Numbered from the stretch's first letter, positions 10,911 through 21,446 are shown. The stretch: DNA of 64,000 nt from Candidatus Endolissoclinum faulkneri L5 (GCF_000510265.1 NZ_CP006745.1:951654-1015653); one strand, 5' to 3'. Numbers and translations are program-made. Notes: generated from the sequence alone by a model not told the origin.

Positions 10911-11189
10911 TATGGCTTGCTCAAAGCAATATCGTGTATTGTCAAAATTTTGTACATTTTAGGCCGGAGAAAAATTATTTTAACGTTAGGTCAAGTTAAT
11001 TGTTGCAAATAGTACCAGCACTTATAATTTTTAGATAATTGTCGCTTTTAATCAAAAATAACATAAAGAAAATATAATTAATTGCTTAAAAGTTATGATA
11101 AATTATAATGAAGTGTTTTTCTGTCATTTAGCATTTTAACAAATTTCGATGTATTTTTTAAGAAATCAGCACAGCTCTTTTTAAGAGCC

Positions 11190-11221
11190 ATAAATCTATT
11201 CCGAAGAATAGATTTATTTTT
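11190..11221 (+). terminator. Possible Rho-independent terminator downstream of rpoH
   Basis: ATAAATCTATTC at 11190-11201 and its reverse complement at 11206-11217 enclose a CGAA loop, followed by a T-rich tail (TTTT from 11217). The stem is AT-rich and it lies 280 bases after rpoH, so assignment to rpoH is tentative. Confidence 0.45.
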
Positions 11222-11793
11222 CCGTATAAAAGCTTGTTATTGCTAAAGTGCGATAAAAAATTTGCGTGCGAGAATGAATTTCTTGTACTACAGATATTCA
11301 AACAGCTTAAAAATTAATCATAAACAATTTTATAAATTATTCTAATTTGCTGTTTCATTTAACGTGAAAAAACATAAAAATAAATTAAAAATCGATTATC
11401 AATGAAGCAAAGACAAGCAGTCGAATAGAAATTATTGCGGTAGTAATGTCAGTATATTCTTAGTTCAAATACAATCAGATAAAATATTTCTTATTATATA
11501 ATGTCTTAATGTTGACCCCAATTGAAATTGAGGCCTATCCCTGTAGTTATATCAGATTTTAACCCAAAATAATTTAATTATTTTTTTCAAAATTGTTTAC
11601 AGAGTAATTTTTAAACAAAATATTTACAAAATATAAGTAAAAATACCATGAGCATGGAGTAATAGATAGATTACTGAATAAATCAGATGCTTTTAATTTC
11701 AATGTGAGCTTAAATGTGATACTTTCACTCTATCGTGCACTTGTTTACGATAAAAAATTTTATTATCTTATTCGCTGACAAATTAATAGATGT

Positions 11794-11826
11794 TTTTTCG
11801 ATTAAACTATTTTTCGATTAAACTAT
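11794..11826. repeat. Two-copy 16-bp tandem repeat upstream of thiM
   Basis: The unit TTTTTCGATTAAACTA occurs twice in direct succession, ending about 50 bases before the thiM start. It could be a slippage product; no binding protein can be named. Confidence 0.6.
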
Positions 11827-11878
11827 AAGAGTAACTCTTTTATCCAAAAATTAATTATAATAAAGACCACTATTAGCT

Positions 11879-12664
11879 ATGCTGGCATCGTATATTGAAA
11901 TTCTGCGACATAAGGTACCATTAGTACAAAATATTACTAATTTTGTTGCTATGAATCTGGTTGCCAATACGCAGATTGCGGTTGGCGCTTCGCCAGCCAT
12001 GGTACATTCAATGGAAGAAGTAACTGAGTTTATAGAAATTGCTGATGCACTGACAATAAATATTGGTACCGTTGATACTGACTGGGGAAAATCAATGCTT
12101 GCTGCTGCATCAATCGCTTCAAAAATAAACAAACCTTGGGTGTTAGACCCAGTAGCTTTGGGTACAACTAAATTTCGCCATCAATTAGCATCGCGCTTAC
12201 TTGCAATTAAACCAACAGTGCTGCGAGGTAATGCCTCAGAAATCATAGCGCTAAATGCTAGCTGGAAGCGACGTGGTAAAGGCGTAGATTCTATTGATAC
12301 CGTGACAGATGCTGAAAATGCTGCTAAGCAGCTAGCAAGATGTATTGCTGGAGTAGTTGCAGTCAGTGGATCAGTTGATTTTATAACCAATGGTGAGCAC
12401 TCAATGCGAGTCTTTGGCGGTAGTGAAATGATGAGTAAGGTAACTGCTATAGGATGCGCACTAACCGGCGTAATCGGTGCATTTATAGTTGATCAACAAC
12501 CTTTTGGTGCTACGATTGCGGCTCACGCTTGCTTTAACTACGCTGGTAGTATTGCTGCTCAATATGCAGCTGGACCCGCTACTTTCAATTCCGCCATGAT
12601 TGACGCGCTATATAGCATAAAACCATCTGCGATTAATAATGAAATTAAAATTGAAGAGGCCTGA
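11879..12664 (+). CDS. thiM: Hydroxyethylthiazole kinase
   Basis: It phosphorylates the thiazole alcohol (4-methyl-5-hydroxyethylthiazole), a salvage step in thiamine synthesis. The 261 residues are full length. Diagnostic segments are VPLVQNITNFVAMNLVAN and GASPAMVHS near the N-terminus, KPWVLDPVALG in the middle and TVLRGNASEI, the usual ThiM blocks, plus the late glycine-rich KVTAIGCALTGVIGAF with the catalytic-region cysteine. No thiE or thiD follows, although thiM is often paired with them. No strong ribosome binding site precedes the ATG. The gene implies use of host-supplied or recycled thiazole. Confidence 0.95.
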   Translation: MLASYIEILRHKVPLVQNITNFVAMNLVANTQIAVGASPAMVHSMEEVTEFIEIADALTINIGTVDTDWGKSMLAAASIASKINKPWVLDPVALGTTKFRHQLASRLLAIKPTVLRGNASEIIALNASWKRRGKGVDSIDTVTDAENAAKQLARCIAGVVAVSGSVDFITNGEHSMRVFGGSEMMSKVTAIGCALTGVIGAFIVDQQPFGATIAAHACFNYAGSIAAQYAAGPATFNSAMIDALYSIKPSAINNEIKIEEA

Positions 12665-13911
12665 TTGCCAAACAATTAATTTAATTGTACTCCATATTTT
12701 TAAAATAAGCAACATTTGCAAACTGCACAGCTCAATCAAAAACCCGACGTCGCCTAAAACCATCCATTTCACAGTTTTACTTTAATTTTATCACAAAGGT
12801 AATCAAAACAAGCAACATTACAACGTATACTACTAACGACCAGCGTACCACGTTATCTGCATCAAATTAAATAAAAAAAGCAACATCATTTTAAGTTAAT
12901 TACCTTAGATAAAATCTATAGCAAATCTAAGACTAAATAGTCAATTAATAATTTGATCCAAAACTTAATTAGTCTTATTAAACCAATAATCAAAGTCAAA
13001 TAGTAATTTTCTGCTCTTTTATCTTCTTCAAAAACGATGCTAACGTGTTAAATTATTTACTTTTAGTCGAGCTATTGTGTTAAAATATCTTAATTAGTCT
13101 ACGCAACAGCAAGTTAATTTTGTAACATTATCCCAGTAAAACTATAATAATAAAAACAGTACTATAATAGTAATATACGTGCTATTTAATGCAGATTAAA
13201 AATAAATATACCAATTTATCATGATTTTGAGGATAACCGCAAGCCAACTACTTGTTACATATCCACTAACACTAAAAAATAAGCTACAATTTGTCGTACA
13301 TTAGTCTAATAATTTAAAATATTTTAATTTAAAGATAATTCTAGGTACTTAAATAATGTCCCTTTATATCAATGCCGCTTATAAGATACCTTCGATTAAG
13401 CTACTGATCTTTATCTTGGTAAACAAAATCACTAAAAACTTAATCATCGATTAAATTATAATGAAAAATTAGCTAATGCTAGATAAAGTTAAGAGCGAAT
13501 GTAAGTTATACATTGATATGTCAAACAATCATTAATCTAAATTGACTACTTCAATAAAATCTAGCTCTATAAGAAAATTATATACTTACGACTATAACTA
13601 TCAAACAGCTAGTGCAGCAGACGCATCAATGTACTACAAATTTTAAATTAAAAAATAATTTAATACTCTCATCAGCTTTCTCTATTATCCAACACAAGAA
13701 CAGTATAATCAAATTAACGATATTTAATCTTTTATTTCAGTTTGATATTACCATATATTTTCGATATGCGGTAGTGTAGTTTCAGTTATCAATACCAACA
13801 AACCATTCTTATCGAAATAATTAGAAACATTGAAGTCAAGTATAAAAAGCCCCACCAAGTTTTAATTAGCGAGGCTTTTTTTATATTCTATCTCTGCTAA
13901 AGCCTAAAGGC
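12665..13911. other. 1.25-kb gene-free stretch
   Basis: The first 200 bases after thiM have slightly GC-richer patches (around 12720-12770 and 12835-12865) where a second thiamine gene might once have been, but no frame or motif survives. The only functional element seen is the terminator at 13844-13880. Confidence 0.6.
13844..13880 (-). terminator. Rho-independent terminator of the cold-shock gene
   Basis: Read on the minus strand, AAAAAGCCTCGC and GTGGGGCTTTTT form a 12-bp stem with two G-U pairs around a 13-base loop, ending in a T-run. It begins about 31 bases after the stop codon of the cold-shock gene. On the plus strand the two wobble positions become mismatches, so the orientation is minus. 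Confidence 0.85.
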
Positions 13912-14121
13912 CTAAGTAGTTGACAAATTACCCGCAAAAACCTTATTCCGACGCGGATCCGATTGTAACTCGTATGAGATTTTTTGGCCCTCATTCAGGC
14001 TATGCATTCCGGACTGCTCAACAGCACTGATATGCACAAAAACATCCGCACCGCCATCTTCCGGCTGAATGAATCCATAACCCTTGGTGGTGTTGAACCA
14101 CTTCACCGTACCAGTGGCCAT
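13912..14121 (-). CDS. Cold-shock domain protein (CspA family)
   Basis: This is a single cold-shock domain of 69 residues that binds single-stranded RNA or DNA and melts RNA structure. RNP1 (KGYGFIQ) and RNP2 (DVFVHIS) are present, and the protein begins MATGTVKWFN as in most alphaproteobacterial Csp proteins. A longer frame exists upstream to 14256, but the start at 14121 is chosen because AAAGGAG lies 9 bases before it and because the extra 45 residues have no relation to the family and overlap the helicase end. It follows the helicase gene by 49 bases, so the two probably share a transcript that ends at 13844-13880. Confidence 0.95.
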   Translation of the reverse strand: MATGTVKWFNTTKGYGFIQPEDGGADVFVHISAVEQSGMHSLNEGQKISYELQSDPRRNKVFAGNLSTT

Positions 14122-14170
14122 AACTGTAGCTCCTTTCATATTAACGTTGATTGGTATCCAATCCGCCAGC

Positions 14171-15631
14171 TCAGGTTCCGGAGAATGGAATCCCTGTCCT
14201 TTGCCGCTGCGGTGGTTTGCGATCAGCAAATCGAACAATCTCAGAATTAAGTTCATTGCTGTTCAAGCATTCCGTTCTCTGGAGATTTTTGTTATTTAGC
14301 TTCTTCTGCCGCTTCCCGTTTTTAAGCGCGTATTTCGATCGATTGACGCCTCTATTTTTAATCTGTTTTTGATAATTTCCAGCAAAAATTTGTTGTTTTA
14401 GATCATTCTTATCATTAACTTGTCGCACATTAGTAACAGAGCGATGACGATCGCAATTTACTTCTTTTTTAGTTAATCTGCCCAAACGTGATCTATGTCT
14501 GCAAAAGTCAACAGCTTTATCAGTTAACAGAGATCGACCAATAAGACGCTCTATGGCAGTAAGCAACTCCATTTCTTGATTATCTACCAAAGATATAGCT
14601 ACACCCCCCGCGCCAGCTCGCCCTGTGCGGCCGATTCGATGAATATAACTCTCTGGGACAACAGGTAATTCATAGTTAACCACATGAGTTACGCCGATAA
14701 CATCAATACCACGAGCAGCAACATCCGTTGCAACTAATATTCTAAATTTACCGGCTTTAAAATTCTTCAATACGCGCTCTCTCTGAGCATGACTCCTGTT
14801 ACCATGAATAGCGTCACTTTCAAAGCCAGCATTGCTCAAGTATCGAGCGATATGATCAGCGGCTCGCTTAGTTCGTGTGAAAACAATGGCACGTTTAACA
14901 GCAACATCCGACAATATTTTAATTAACGTTTTGCCTTTATTGGAGCGAGACGCTTGCACGATACTCTGTCTGATTAAATCAATCGGCACAGCATCCGGTA
15001 ACAGTTCTATCTCAAAAGTATTGGTCAAAAATTCCTTGGCCAGAGCACGGATCTGATAAGGCATAGTCGCAGAGAATAAGAGCGTTTGCCTTTTTCCCGG
15101 TATCATCGATAATATACTGCGTATTGCTGGCATAAAACCTAAATCTAACATTTGATCAGCTTCATCCAACACAACAATCCTAGTACTAGTCAAATCTATA
15201 GTACCTGACCTAATATGATCAAGCAATCGACCTGGAGTAGCTACCAAAAAGTCAACGCCTGGGGCACATTTGCGAATTTGTACACAAGATTTTGCACCAC
15301 CAATAATAACGGCTGAGCGTAGACGTAAATTTTTACCATAGATCAAAATAGCTTGATGGATCTGAGTCGCTAGTTCGCGAGTTGGAGAAAGCACTAATAC
15401 ACTAGTACAATTTGGTCTTGATATACCACCAATTTGATCCAAACGACTGAGCAAAGGTAAAAGAAAAGCAGCAGTCTTACCAGTCCCTGTCTGTGCAACA
15501 GCAACAACATCACGTCCTTCAATAATGAAGGGTATAGCCTTAACTTGTATGGGGGTTGGTGCGTCATATCCTTCGGACAAAACAGCCTGAACTACAGCCT
15601 TAGCCAAACCAAGAGCATTAAAATTGGTCAA
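14171..15631 (-). CDS. DEAD-box ATP-dependent RNA helicase (RhlE-like)
   Basis: This helicase of 486 residues unwinds RNA during ribosome assembly or RNA decay. All core motifs are present in order: Q motif with TPIQ, AQTGTGKT (I), PTRELA (Ia), TPGRLLD (Ib), DEAD (II), SAT (III), and HRIGRTGRAG (VI). The last 100 or so residues are a basic, low-complexity tail as in RhlE proteins. The start is TTG at 15631; upstream in-frame codons run to a stop without ATG or GTG, and a GAAAGA stretch sits about 10 bases before it. The cold-shock gene follows closely, an association that fits a shared role in handling structured RNA in the cold. Confidence 0.93.
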   Translation of the reverse strand: MTNFNALGLAKAVVQAVLSEGYDAPTPIQVKAIPFIIEGRDVVAVAQTGTGKTAAFLLPLLSRLDQIGGISRPNCTSVLVLSPTRELATQIHQAILIYGKNLRLRSAVIIGGAKSCVQIRKCAPGVDFLVATPGRLLDHIRSGTIDLTSTRIVVLDEADQMLDLGFMPAIRSILSMIPGKRQTLLFSATMPYQIRALAKEFLTNTFEIELLPDAVPIDLIRQSIVQASRSNKGKTLIKILSDVAVKRAIVFTRTKRAADHIARYLSNAGFESDAIHGNRSHAQRERVLKNFKAGKFRILVATDVAARGIDVIGVTHVVNYELPVVPESYIHRIGRTGRAGAGGVAISLVDNQEMELLTAIERLIGRSLLTDKAVDFCRHRSRLGRLTKKEVNCDRHRSVTNVRQVNDKNDLKQQIFAGNYQKQIKNRGVNRSKYALKNGKRQKKLNNKNLQRTECLNSNELNSEIVRFADRKPPQRQRTGIPFSGT

Positions 15632-15814
15632 ATGATATCTTTCACTCTACATTAATCCCGTCACAGCAGACGGTATCCAAAAACTTTTTAATTGAGCACG
15701 CCAAACACTTGCTATAATAAACCTATAATGGCACAAAGGCTCAGTAATAAATTTGCAGATTATAATAGCAATATGCTGGCTTCACATTATAAGGTTATAT
15801 TACTGAATTCGCGT

Positions 15815-15935
15815 TACAGCCTCCCTTTATAGATAATCCACTCGTTTAGGGCAACATGGGCCTTGCAGCCAGGATTGCAAGGTAATTCGTAAATCTTGTG
15901 ATTTACTGCACATCATTATATAGTTCTAGAAGAAG
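15815..15935 (-). pseudogene. Possible remnant of a small gene upstream of the helicase
   Basis: This short stretch is much richer in G and C than its surroundings. On the minus strand one frame reads about 25 codons of ordinary composition with two cysteines (PCNPGCKAHVALNEW) to a TAA near 15815, but it has no start codon. A second frame has ATG ATG and 29 codons. Overlapping plausible frames suggest a frameshifted remnant. I do not recognise the family. Confidence 0.25.
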
Positions 15936-16602
15936 CTTTCTTAATTAGGTTTATTCTAAAATAATTAGTATTTACAGCACTTTAGTTGTAGTACTTAATA
16001 TTATTTTAGTGGTTGGTCTGATTTACCAAAATTTTAAAAGTAGATAAAAATTATCAAAATTTAATCATCTAATTCTAATAGAGGGTTTTGGTATCTCATG
16101 CTTTGAAAATAACAAACGTTAGGGTATTTATATTAGATATCATCGAACCTGCTATACTCTAAATATTTGCGATAAAGTACTGTTATAATGCTCAATTTTA
16201 TTTAAGATTTAGCTTGAAAAACAGTCTATTCTGCTATCTTTGTTTATTCTTCAGATTTTTAGAAAATCAGTATTACAACTACAAAAGTTTAGTTTCTAAA
16301 TTATAAAAGTTGATAATTCCAGGAATAGACTAAAATGTTAGTTTTCCTGATAAAGTTTATCCCTGTTCCTACTCAGGAAGAGGGTTGATTGTTCTGAGCC
16401 CATGCGTTTTTAAAATACCAATCTAAGAAGCAATTAGACGGATGCAACTCACATAACAACAAGCAATTAAATTTTCTTAATTTACTAAAATATCTAAACA
16501 ATAACATTTCTCTTCTTATTAAAACAAGGATATTAAGAAGTCTGCTTAAAGTTGTCCAAGATTACAAAACAATTAATTTTTCTAGTCGAAATATCTTATT
16601 AG

Positions 16603-16624
16603 CTAATTTAATTAATTAAATTAG
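16603..16624. repeat. Perfect 22-base palindrome
   Basis: CTAATTTAATT followed by its exact reverse complement, with no loop. It is all A/T apart from the ends, so chance is more plausible than for the longer examples. Confidence 0.5.
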
Positions 16625-16693
16625 GGTTCATAATGAAATAAATATTCAAAGTTTATCATACTTAATACTAATGTACACTTTTAAAGTAAAAAA

Positions 16694-16759
16694 TTTATAC
16701 TAGATATACTTAATAACTAGATATAATTTATACTAGATATACTTAATAACTAGATATAC
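16694..16759. repeat. Two-copy 33-bp tandem repeat
   Basis: The 33-base unit starting TTTATACTAGATATACTTAA occurs at 16694-16726 and again at 16727-16759, differing only at its last base. It is probably recent slippage in non-coding DNA. Confidence 0.85.
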
Positions 16760-17458
16760 TTAATATAAAATATTATTACGAAGTAAGTTTCACTTTAAGT
16801 AATAAATAATAATTTTTTCATAAGTAGAATAATGAATAATTCAAAATAATTAAGGTAGTTAATTTGGCTATATATTTATTTTTTTAATAAACGCATAAAT
16901 TTTATCTACATTACAATTATGTGCTTTTAAATATAATTTTATCGGATCTATAATCCTCATATATTCGATAAACTCATAGGGATTAAACTAAAGTTTAAGC
17001 TAGCGCAGAACTTAGTAGACAAGCAGAATTTTAATATTCTACTAGAATAGCTATCCTCCCTACAAGTAATAAACTGAAGCTTGCAGCAACACAGCTTGCA
17101 TAGAAAATTAATAAACATTGTATGTTATAAATCGAGCAAGTGTCTGATTCATTAACATTCACAAAACCAATAATTAATCCTTTAAAACTCAAAGATACAG
17201 ATTATGCTCTATATTGCTTAAATAAAAAAGTACGATTTAGTAGAGATATTGTAGAAAATAATTTAGACAATCAAATAGAAATAATAATTTTTTGAAAAAA
17301 ATTATACAAAAGTAAGCAATCGTTCCTTGAAAAGGGGCGGAATAATAAGAAGAAAGTTAATATTAACATATATTTCAATAAAATATTATTAAAATATGAT
17401 CCATATACAATCAACATGGCTAGCTTTTTTTAAAAAGATATTATTAGTTTTTTTAATT

Positions 17459-18271
17459 ATGAAGCGATTGCCAATTGTATTAGTAGCTATTATAAGCTGG
17501 ACTAGACCAGCTGCTTCGATGCTATCTGCTACCACCGTAGTATCTTTAGATTATTGTTCAGACCAATACGTCCTAGAAATAGCTGATCAAACGCAAATTC
17601 GCGGAGTATCGCACGAAGCTAGCAAACCTTTCTCTTATCATCAAAAACTAGCTATTGGCTTACCGACAATTAGGCCAACAGCCGAAGCTATATTAGCAAT
17701 ATCTCCAGAAATTGTCGTATACTCTTGGGCAGGAAACCAATACCTTGTCTCTATCCTGACGCGTGCCGGCATCAAGACGATTAATATTTCAAACTGTCAG
17801 AATTACAAGACAATCTTTACCAATTTTACTAAGGTTGCTGAAGCACTTAATCGACCGATAACCTCAATAATTACGGAACAACAATCCCGTATTTCCACTT
17901 TAAAATCCCAACCAAAGTTGAGTATGAGAGCTCTTTACATCACACCTAGCGGCACTACTGGCGGTATCGGTAGCGATATAGATGCAATGATTAGACTGGC
18001 AGGACTAGAAAACATGGCTGCCAGTTTAGGTTATTTGGGTTGGCGTACAATTCCTATAGAACAAATAATTACTAACCCACCTGATTTATATATCGTAAGT
18101 TTCTTTAACGCTCACGAAGTGTCTCTCTCTTATTGGTCATCAACACGAAACCCATACATCGCAAGATCTATGGGTGAAATTAAAACGGTATCAATACCAA
18201 GCCGATTTTTGTCTTGTAACGGAATGTTTTCTGTCAAAGCAGCAGAATACCTCCGCGCATCCCTAGATTAG
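17459..18271 (+). CDS. BtuF/FecB-type ABC transporter substrate-binding protein
   Basis: This is a periplasmic type 3 (helical-backbone) binding protein for a corrinoid, haem or ferric siderophore. Starting at the ATG at 17459 the protein has 270 residues and opens with MKRLPIVLVAIISW...AAS, a good signal peptide. The upstream ATG at 17396 would add 21 unlikely residues. The body has VVSLDYCSDQYVLEI, the LPTIRPTAEAILAISPEIVV block and GTTGGIGSDIDAMIRLAGLEN, as in BtuF-like proteins. The permease gene starts 10 bases after the stop. Ligand choice cannot be made from sequence. Confidence 0.85.
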   Translation: MKRLPIVLVAIISWTRPAASMLSATTVVSLDYCSDQYVLEIADQTQIRGVSHEASKPFSYHQKLAIGLPTIRPTAEAILAISPEIVVYSWAGNQYLVSILTRAGIKTINISNCQNYKTIFTNFTKVAEALNRPITSIITEQQSRISTLKSQPKLSMRALYITPSGTTGGIGSDIDAMIRLAGLENMAASLGYLGWRTIPIEQIITNPPDLYIVSFFNAHEVSLSYWSSTRNPYIARSMGEIKTVSIPSRFLSCNGMFSVKAAEYLRASLD

Positions 18272-18281
18272 GTAATGTAGA

Positions 18282-19289
18282 ATGATCCAGTTAGTAGAGA
18301 TTAGTGATCGTGTATTACTAAGCATTCTAGCAATCACACTCGCAGTAGTAGCACTAATTTCATTATACTTAGGTCCCGCGCAGCTAACAATATTGGAGAT
18401 AATATCTGCACTATTTGGCAAGGGGACTAATGTACAGCGTATTATTGTCATTGAATTAAGATTTCCCAGAGTAATACTGGGTATTATGCTTGGTGGAATG
18501 CTAGGATTTTCCGGTGCAGCATTGCAAGGACTTTTGCGCAATCCACTGGCAGACCCCGGTATTATAGGTGTAACGGCGGCAGCTGGTATGGGTGCTGTGA
18601 TTGCTATCGGTTTTGGTATGGCGGCTATCTCATTAATAATGATACCATTGGCGGCAATTATCAGCGCTGCATTAGCTACTATGCTACTTTGTATTATCGC
18701 TATACGCAACGACAATATGTTAGTGCTTATCTTAACCGGTATTAGCATTTCTAGTTTATCTACGGCACTAACTTCGCTTGCATTTAATTTAGCACCAGAT
18801 CCAATTACTTTACGCGATATGATTTTATGGTTACTTGGTTCGCTTGAAAATCGTACTACCACAGACCTTGCAATTTCTGCTCCATTCGTATTGCTAGGTT
18901 GGCTTATTATGGCAAATATTGGACGCAGTTTAGATGCAATGAGCCTGGGTGAAGAAACCGCCAAATCACTTGGTATCAATGTAAAATTGCTGCGTTGGCG
19001 AATAATATTAGGCGTATCGACTTCGGTAGGAGCAATTGTATCAGTATGTGGCGCGGTTGGCTTTGTCGGTCTTGTAATACCGCATATGGTCAGGCCATTC
19101 GTAGGATATCAACCAAGACGCTTACTTTTGGCTAGCGCACTGGGCGGGGCTATTCTGATAACCCTAGCTGATTTGGTTACCCGTATACCTACTGAAGGTA
19201 TTCCAATTCAACTTGGTGTAGTAACTGCATTAATTGGCTCACCTATGTTTATTTGGATAATTCAACGATATCAGATAAACAACAGATAA
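18282..19289 (+). CDS. FecCD/BtuC-family ABC transporter permease
   Basis: This inner-membrane permease of 335 residues has about ten hydrophobic segments. The family blocks LRFPRVILGIMLGGMLGFSG, LLRNPLADPGIIGV and, near the end, GLVIPHMVRPFVG are present. It pairs with the binding protein just upstream, 10 bases apart. No ATPase follows: the next 2.1 kb are non-coding and the next gene is unrelated and on the other strand. The transporter must borrow an ATPase encoded elsewhere, or be non-functional. The reading frame itself is intact. Confidence 0.93.
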   Translation: MIQLVEISDRVLLSILAITLAVVALISLYLGPAQLTILEIISALFGKGTNVQRIIVIELRFPRVILGIMLGGMLGFSGAALQGLLRNPLADPGIIGVTAAAGMGAVIAIGFGMAAISLIMIPLAAIISAALATMLLCIIAIRNDNMLVLILTGISISSLSTALTSLAFNLAPDPITLRDMILWLLGSLENRTTTDLAISAPFVLLGWLIMANIGRSLDAMSLGEETAKSLGINVKLLRWRIILGVSTSVGAIVSVCGAVGFVGLVIPHMVRPFVGYQPRRLLLASALGGAILITLADLVTRIPTEGIPIQLGVVTALIGSPMFIWIIQRYQINNR

Positions 19290-19382
19290 ATAGCCAGTTA
19301 GTTACTTAACTATTTAAATTACTATTATAAATTATGTAACTTATTCGTTAAAATTCGTATTATATATTAATTCATCTAACAA

Positions 19383-19429
19383 TAGTTTATATTTTTAACT
19401 TAAAATAAATAAGATAAAAATATAAACTA
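19383..19429. repeat. Perfect inverted repeat, 15-bp arms
   Basis: TAGTTTATATTTTTA at 19383-19397 pairs exactly with 19415-19429 around a 17-base A-rich loop. It lies about 95 bases after the permease stop, so a role at the transcript end is possible, but no U-tract follows. Confidence 0.7.
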
Positions 19430-20072
19430 GAGAAAATATAATACAGGATAGACCTAATGTATATTTTATGCATTAAAGTTATGATAGTTTCCTGAACTAT
19501 TTAATTCCATTCTCAATTATAGTAAATATTACATAACAGATCATTGATTATTATAAAATAAAATTTGTTATTAAATAAGAAAATACATTTAAAAAACAAA
19601 GTATATCAATATCCTGCGATAATTCAAAAATTATCCGAGACATAAATAGAATATGCATATTAGCATAATAATCAAACAATAATGTAAAAGCGATTTGCTC
19701 AGATTATACTAAGCAATGAGATAAAACATTCTAATTTCAGAAATTAATATTATAATGCTAGTACAAATAATAAGGAAAATTTTCTAAATAACAATCTAAC
19801 CATTTGTGCTATAATACTCTCTCGAACTAGGAAGCTACTAAGAAAAAACCATCAATTTTTTAACTGAATAAAAAATGCTAATTTTTAAAATTAATAATTA
19901 AAACTTGCTTAAAATGGAATATAGCAATAATTACCAATAAACTTTGAAATAATGTTATTGTCTCAAATAAACTACTGCTTGGATTATAAACTTAACTGTT
20001 CTTTGATTAGCGACAATTTAATTGTCGAAGTTCACGCGAGAAAATTAAACCAATTGTAAGATCATATATAAA

Positions 20073-20088
20073 ACAGCAAATTTGCTGT
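20073..20088. repeat. Perfect 16-base palindrome
   Basis: ACAGCAAATTTGCTGT is self-complementary. A smaller pair, CGACAATT/AATTGTCG, lies just upstream at 20011-20027. No gene is adjacent. Confidence 0.55.
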
Positions 20089-20600
20089 AGTAATATTATA
20101 AAATTGATAACTAAAATATTAATCTTGATCTAAAATAGATTAATTATTATGCTTAGCCGATTAATTTTTAGTTTAAATATTTCTTAAACTTTGCCCTAGG
20201 CAATTTTATTGGTAAAGTATAGAAGTAAATTTTACAATAAGATTTCTTGTAGATAATGCTGTGTTGCTCTTCGCTGTAATTTTTAATACCTAATAGTGGT
20301 CTAGTTATTTTTCTGTAATAAAAATATTATGGTAAAAGCGATGCTGCAAATCTATTAACCTTATATCATTTGCTAAATTTATTGAATGATGATATACATT
20401 ATAAAATATAGCAAGGATATTAATAATTAAAAAAATCTTTTCATTGGAATCCTAACAAGGAATTCTGTGGTAATACTTCAAAAAAAATTCTTTCATAAGA
20501 GAATCATGCTAATTTTAAATTCCATACTTGTATTAAAAAAATAATTATAGAATATGAATCCGTTCTAAAACTTTAGCTGGGTAAAATAGCTCTCGCCTTA

Positions 20601-20633
20601 TATAGATTAATAATCTATAATTATTAATCTATA
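20601..20633. repeat. Perfect inverted repeat, 14-bp arms
   Basis: TATAGATTAATAAT at 20601-20614 and its reverse complement at 20620-20633 flank the 5-base loop CTATA. Function is unknown. Confidence 0.7.
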
Positions 20634-21446
20634 ATTAAACTTGAATTGAAATTTGAATAAAAATTTACTTTAGGAGTAATCAACAAGTTACCGATTGTTT
20701 AATATAATTCTTAATATGCAATGACTTTATTTAATAAATATTAAAATTTAATTTCAGCACCAGTCCAGCAATCCTAAATTATTACCCCAATTATCTTCTT
20801 GCTATATAAAATATATAAGCTAGTTCGTTATTTTTACTTCAAAAATATTTAGGATAATTTTTAAATTAGAATTGTATATTTAAACTACCCAAAAGCTTAA
20901 TATAACTTAGTCAACAATAATTACTAATTGTTGTGTTAAAGAAAGTTAAAGCAAAAAATCATTATGCTATTAATAAATTTTAAAATTATTTTAAGTCAGT
21001 AAACTACTATGTGAATTATTTTAGCTAGATAATTTCACAAAAGATAACTCTATGACTGAGTCAAGCAACAATTAACAGATAAAATAAAAACAATAGCCAT
21101 CGTTGTTATATGGAAAGTGTAATCTATATTTCCCAATAGTAAATTTCTTTACTCAATACAATTGGTACATGATATTTAATCTAAATTAGCTAGGTAGTTA
21201 AAAAATTATTATTTAAACGTTAACTGATCACGCTAAAAAACGAATGCGTTCTTTCTTAAAGAACAACCACTGACAAGCTGCGTAAACTTACTAGCATATA
21301 TAAAGCCAAGTTAAAATTTAGTTAATAATCAGCATCAAAAAGCTTTATTGAAAATATAATACCTATTAAAAGTAATAAAGTATAAACAATTAGGCAAAGA
21401 TAATATTTAGATAAAGATAATATTTTTTTAAATAATCTATAAGGCA

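Larger units (their letters stand above)
10911..11878. other. 0.97-kb gene-free stretch
   Basis: It holds a terminator-like hairpin at 11190-11221 and a two-copy 16-bp tandem repeat just before thiM (about 11794-11826). No TPP riboswitch core is visible ahead of thiM. Confidence 0.6.
15632..17458. other. 1.8-kb gene-free stretch
   Basis: It contains a GC-richer island at about 15815-15900 with short minus-strand frames, a 22-base palindrome at 16603-16624, and a two-copy 33-bp tandem repeat at 16694-16759. No complete gene or known RNA is recognised. Confidence 0.6.
19290..21446. other. 2.2-kb gene-free stretch with several hairpins
   Basis: This is where the ATPase of the upstream transporter would be expected. 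No Walker motif or other remnant is found. Inverted repeats are at 19383-19429 (15-bp arms), 20011-20027, 20073-20088 and 20601-20633 (14-bp arms). Confidence 0.65.

Noticed and set aside
14122-14256. 45-residue N-terminal extension of the cold-shock protein
   Set aside because: It overlaps the end of the helicase gene, has no family similarity, and the AAAGGAG site is placed for the start at 14121.
18263-18979. 238-codon minus-strand frame opposite the FecCD permease
   Set aside because: It is antisense to a well-supported permease and made of repetitive I/S/A/N-rich sequence typical of a shadow frame.
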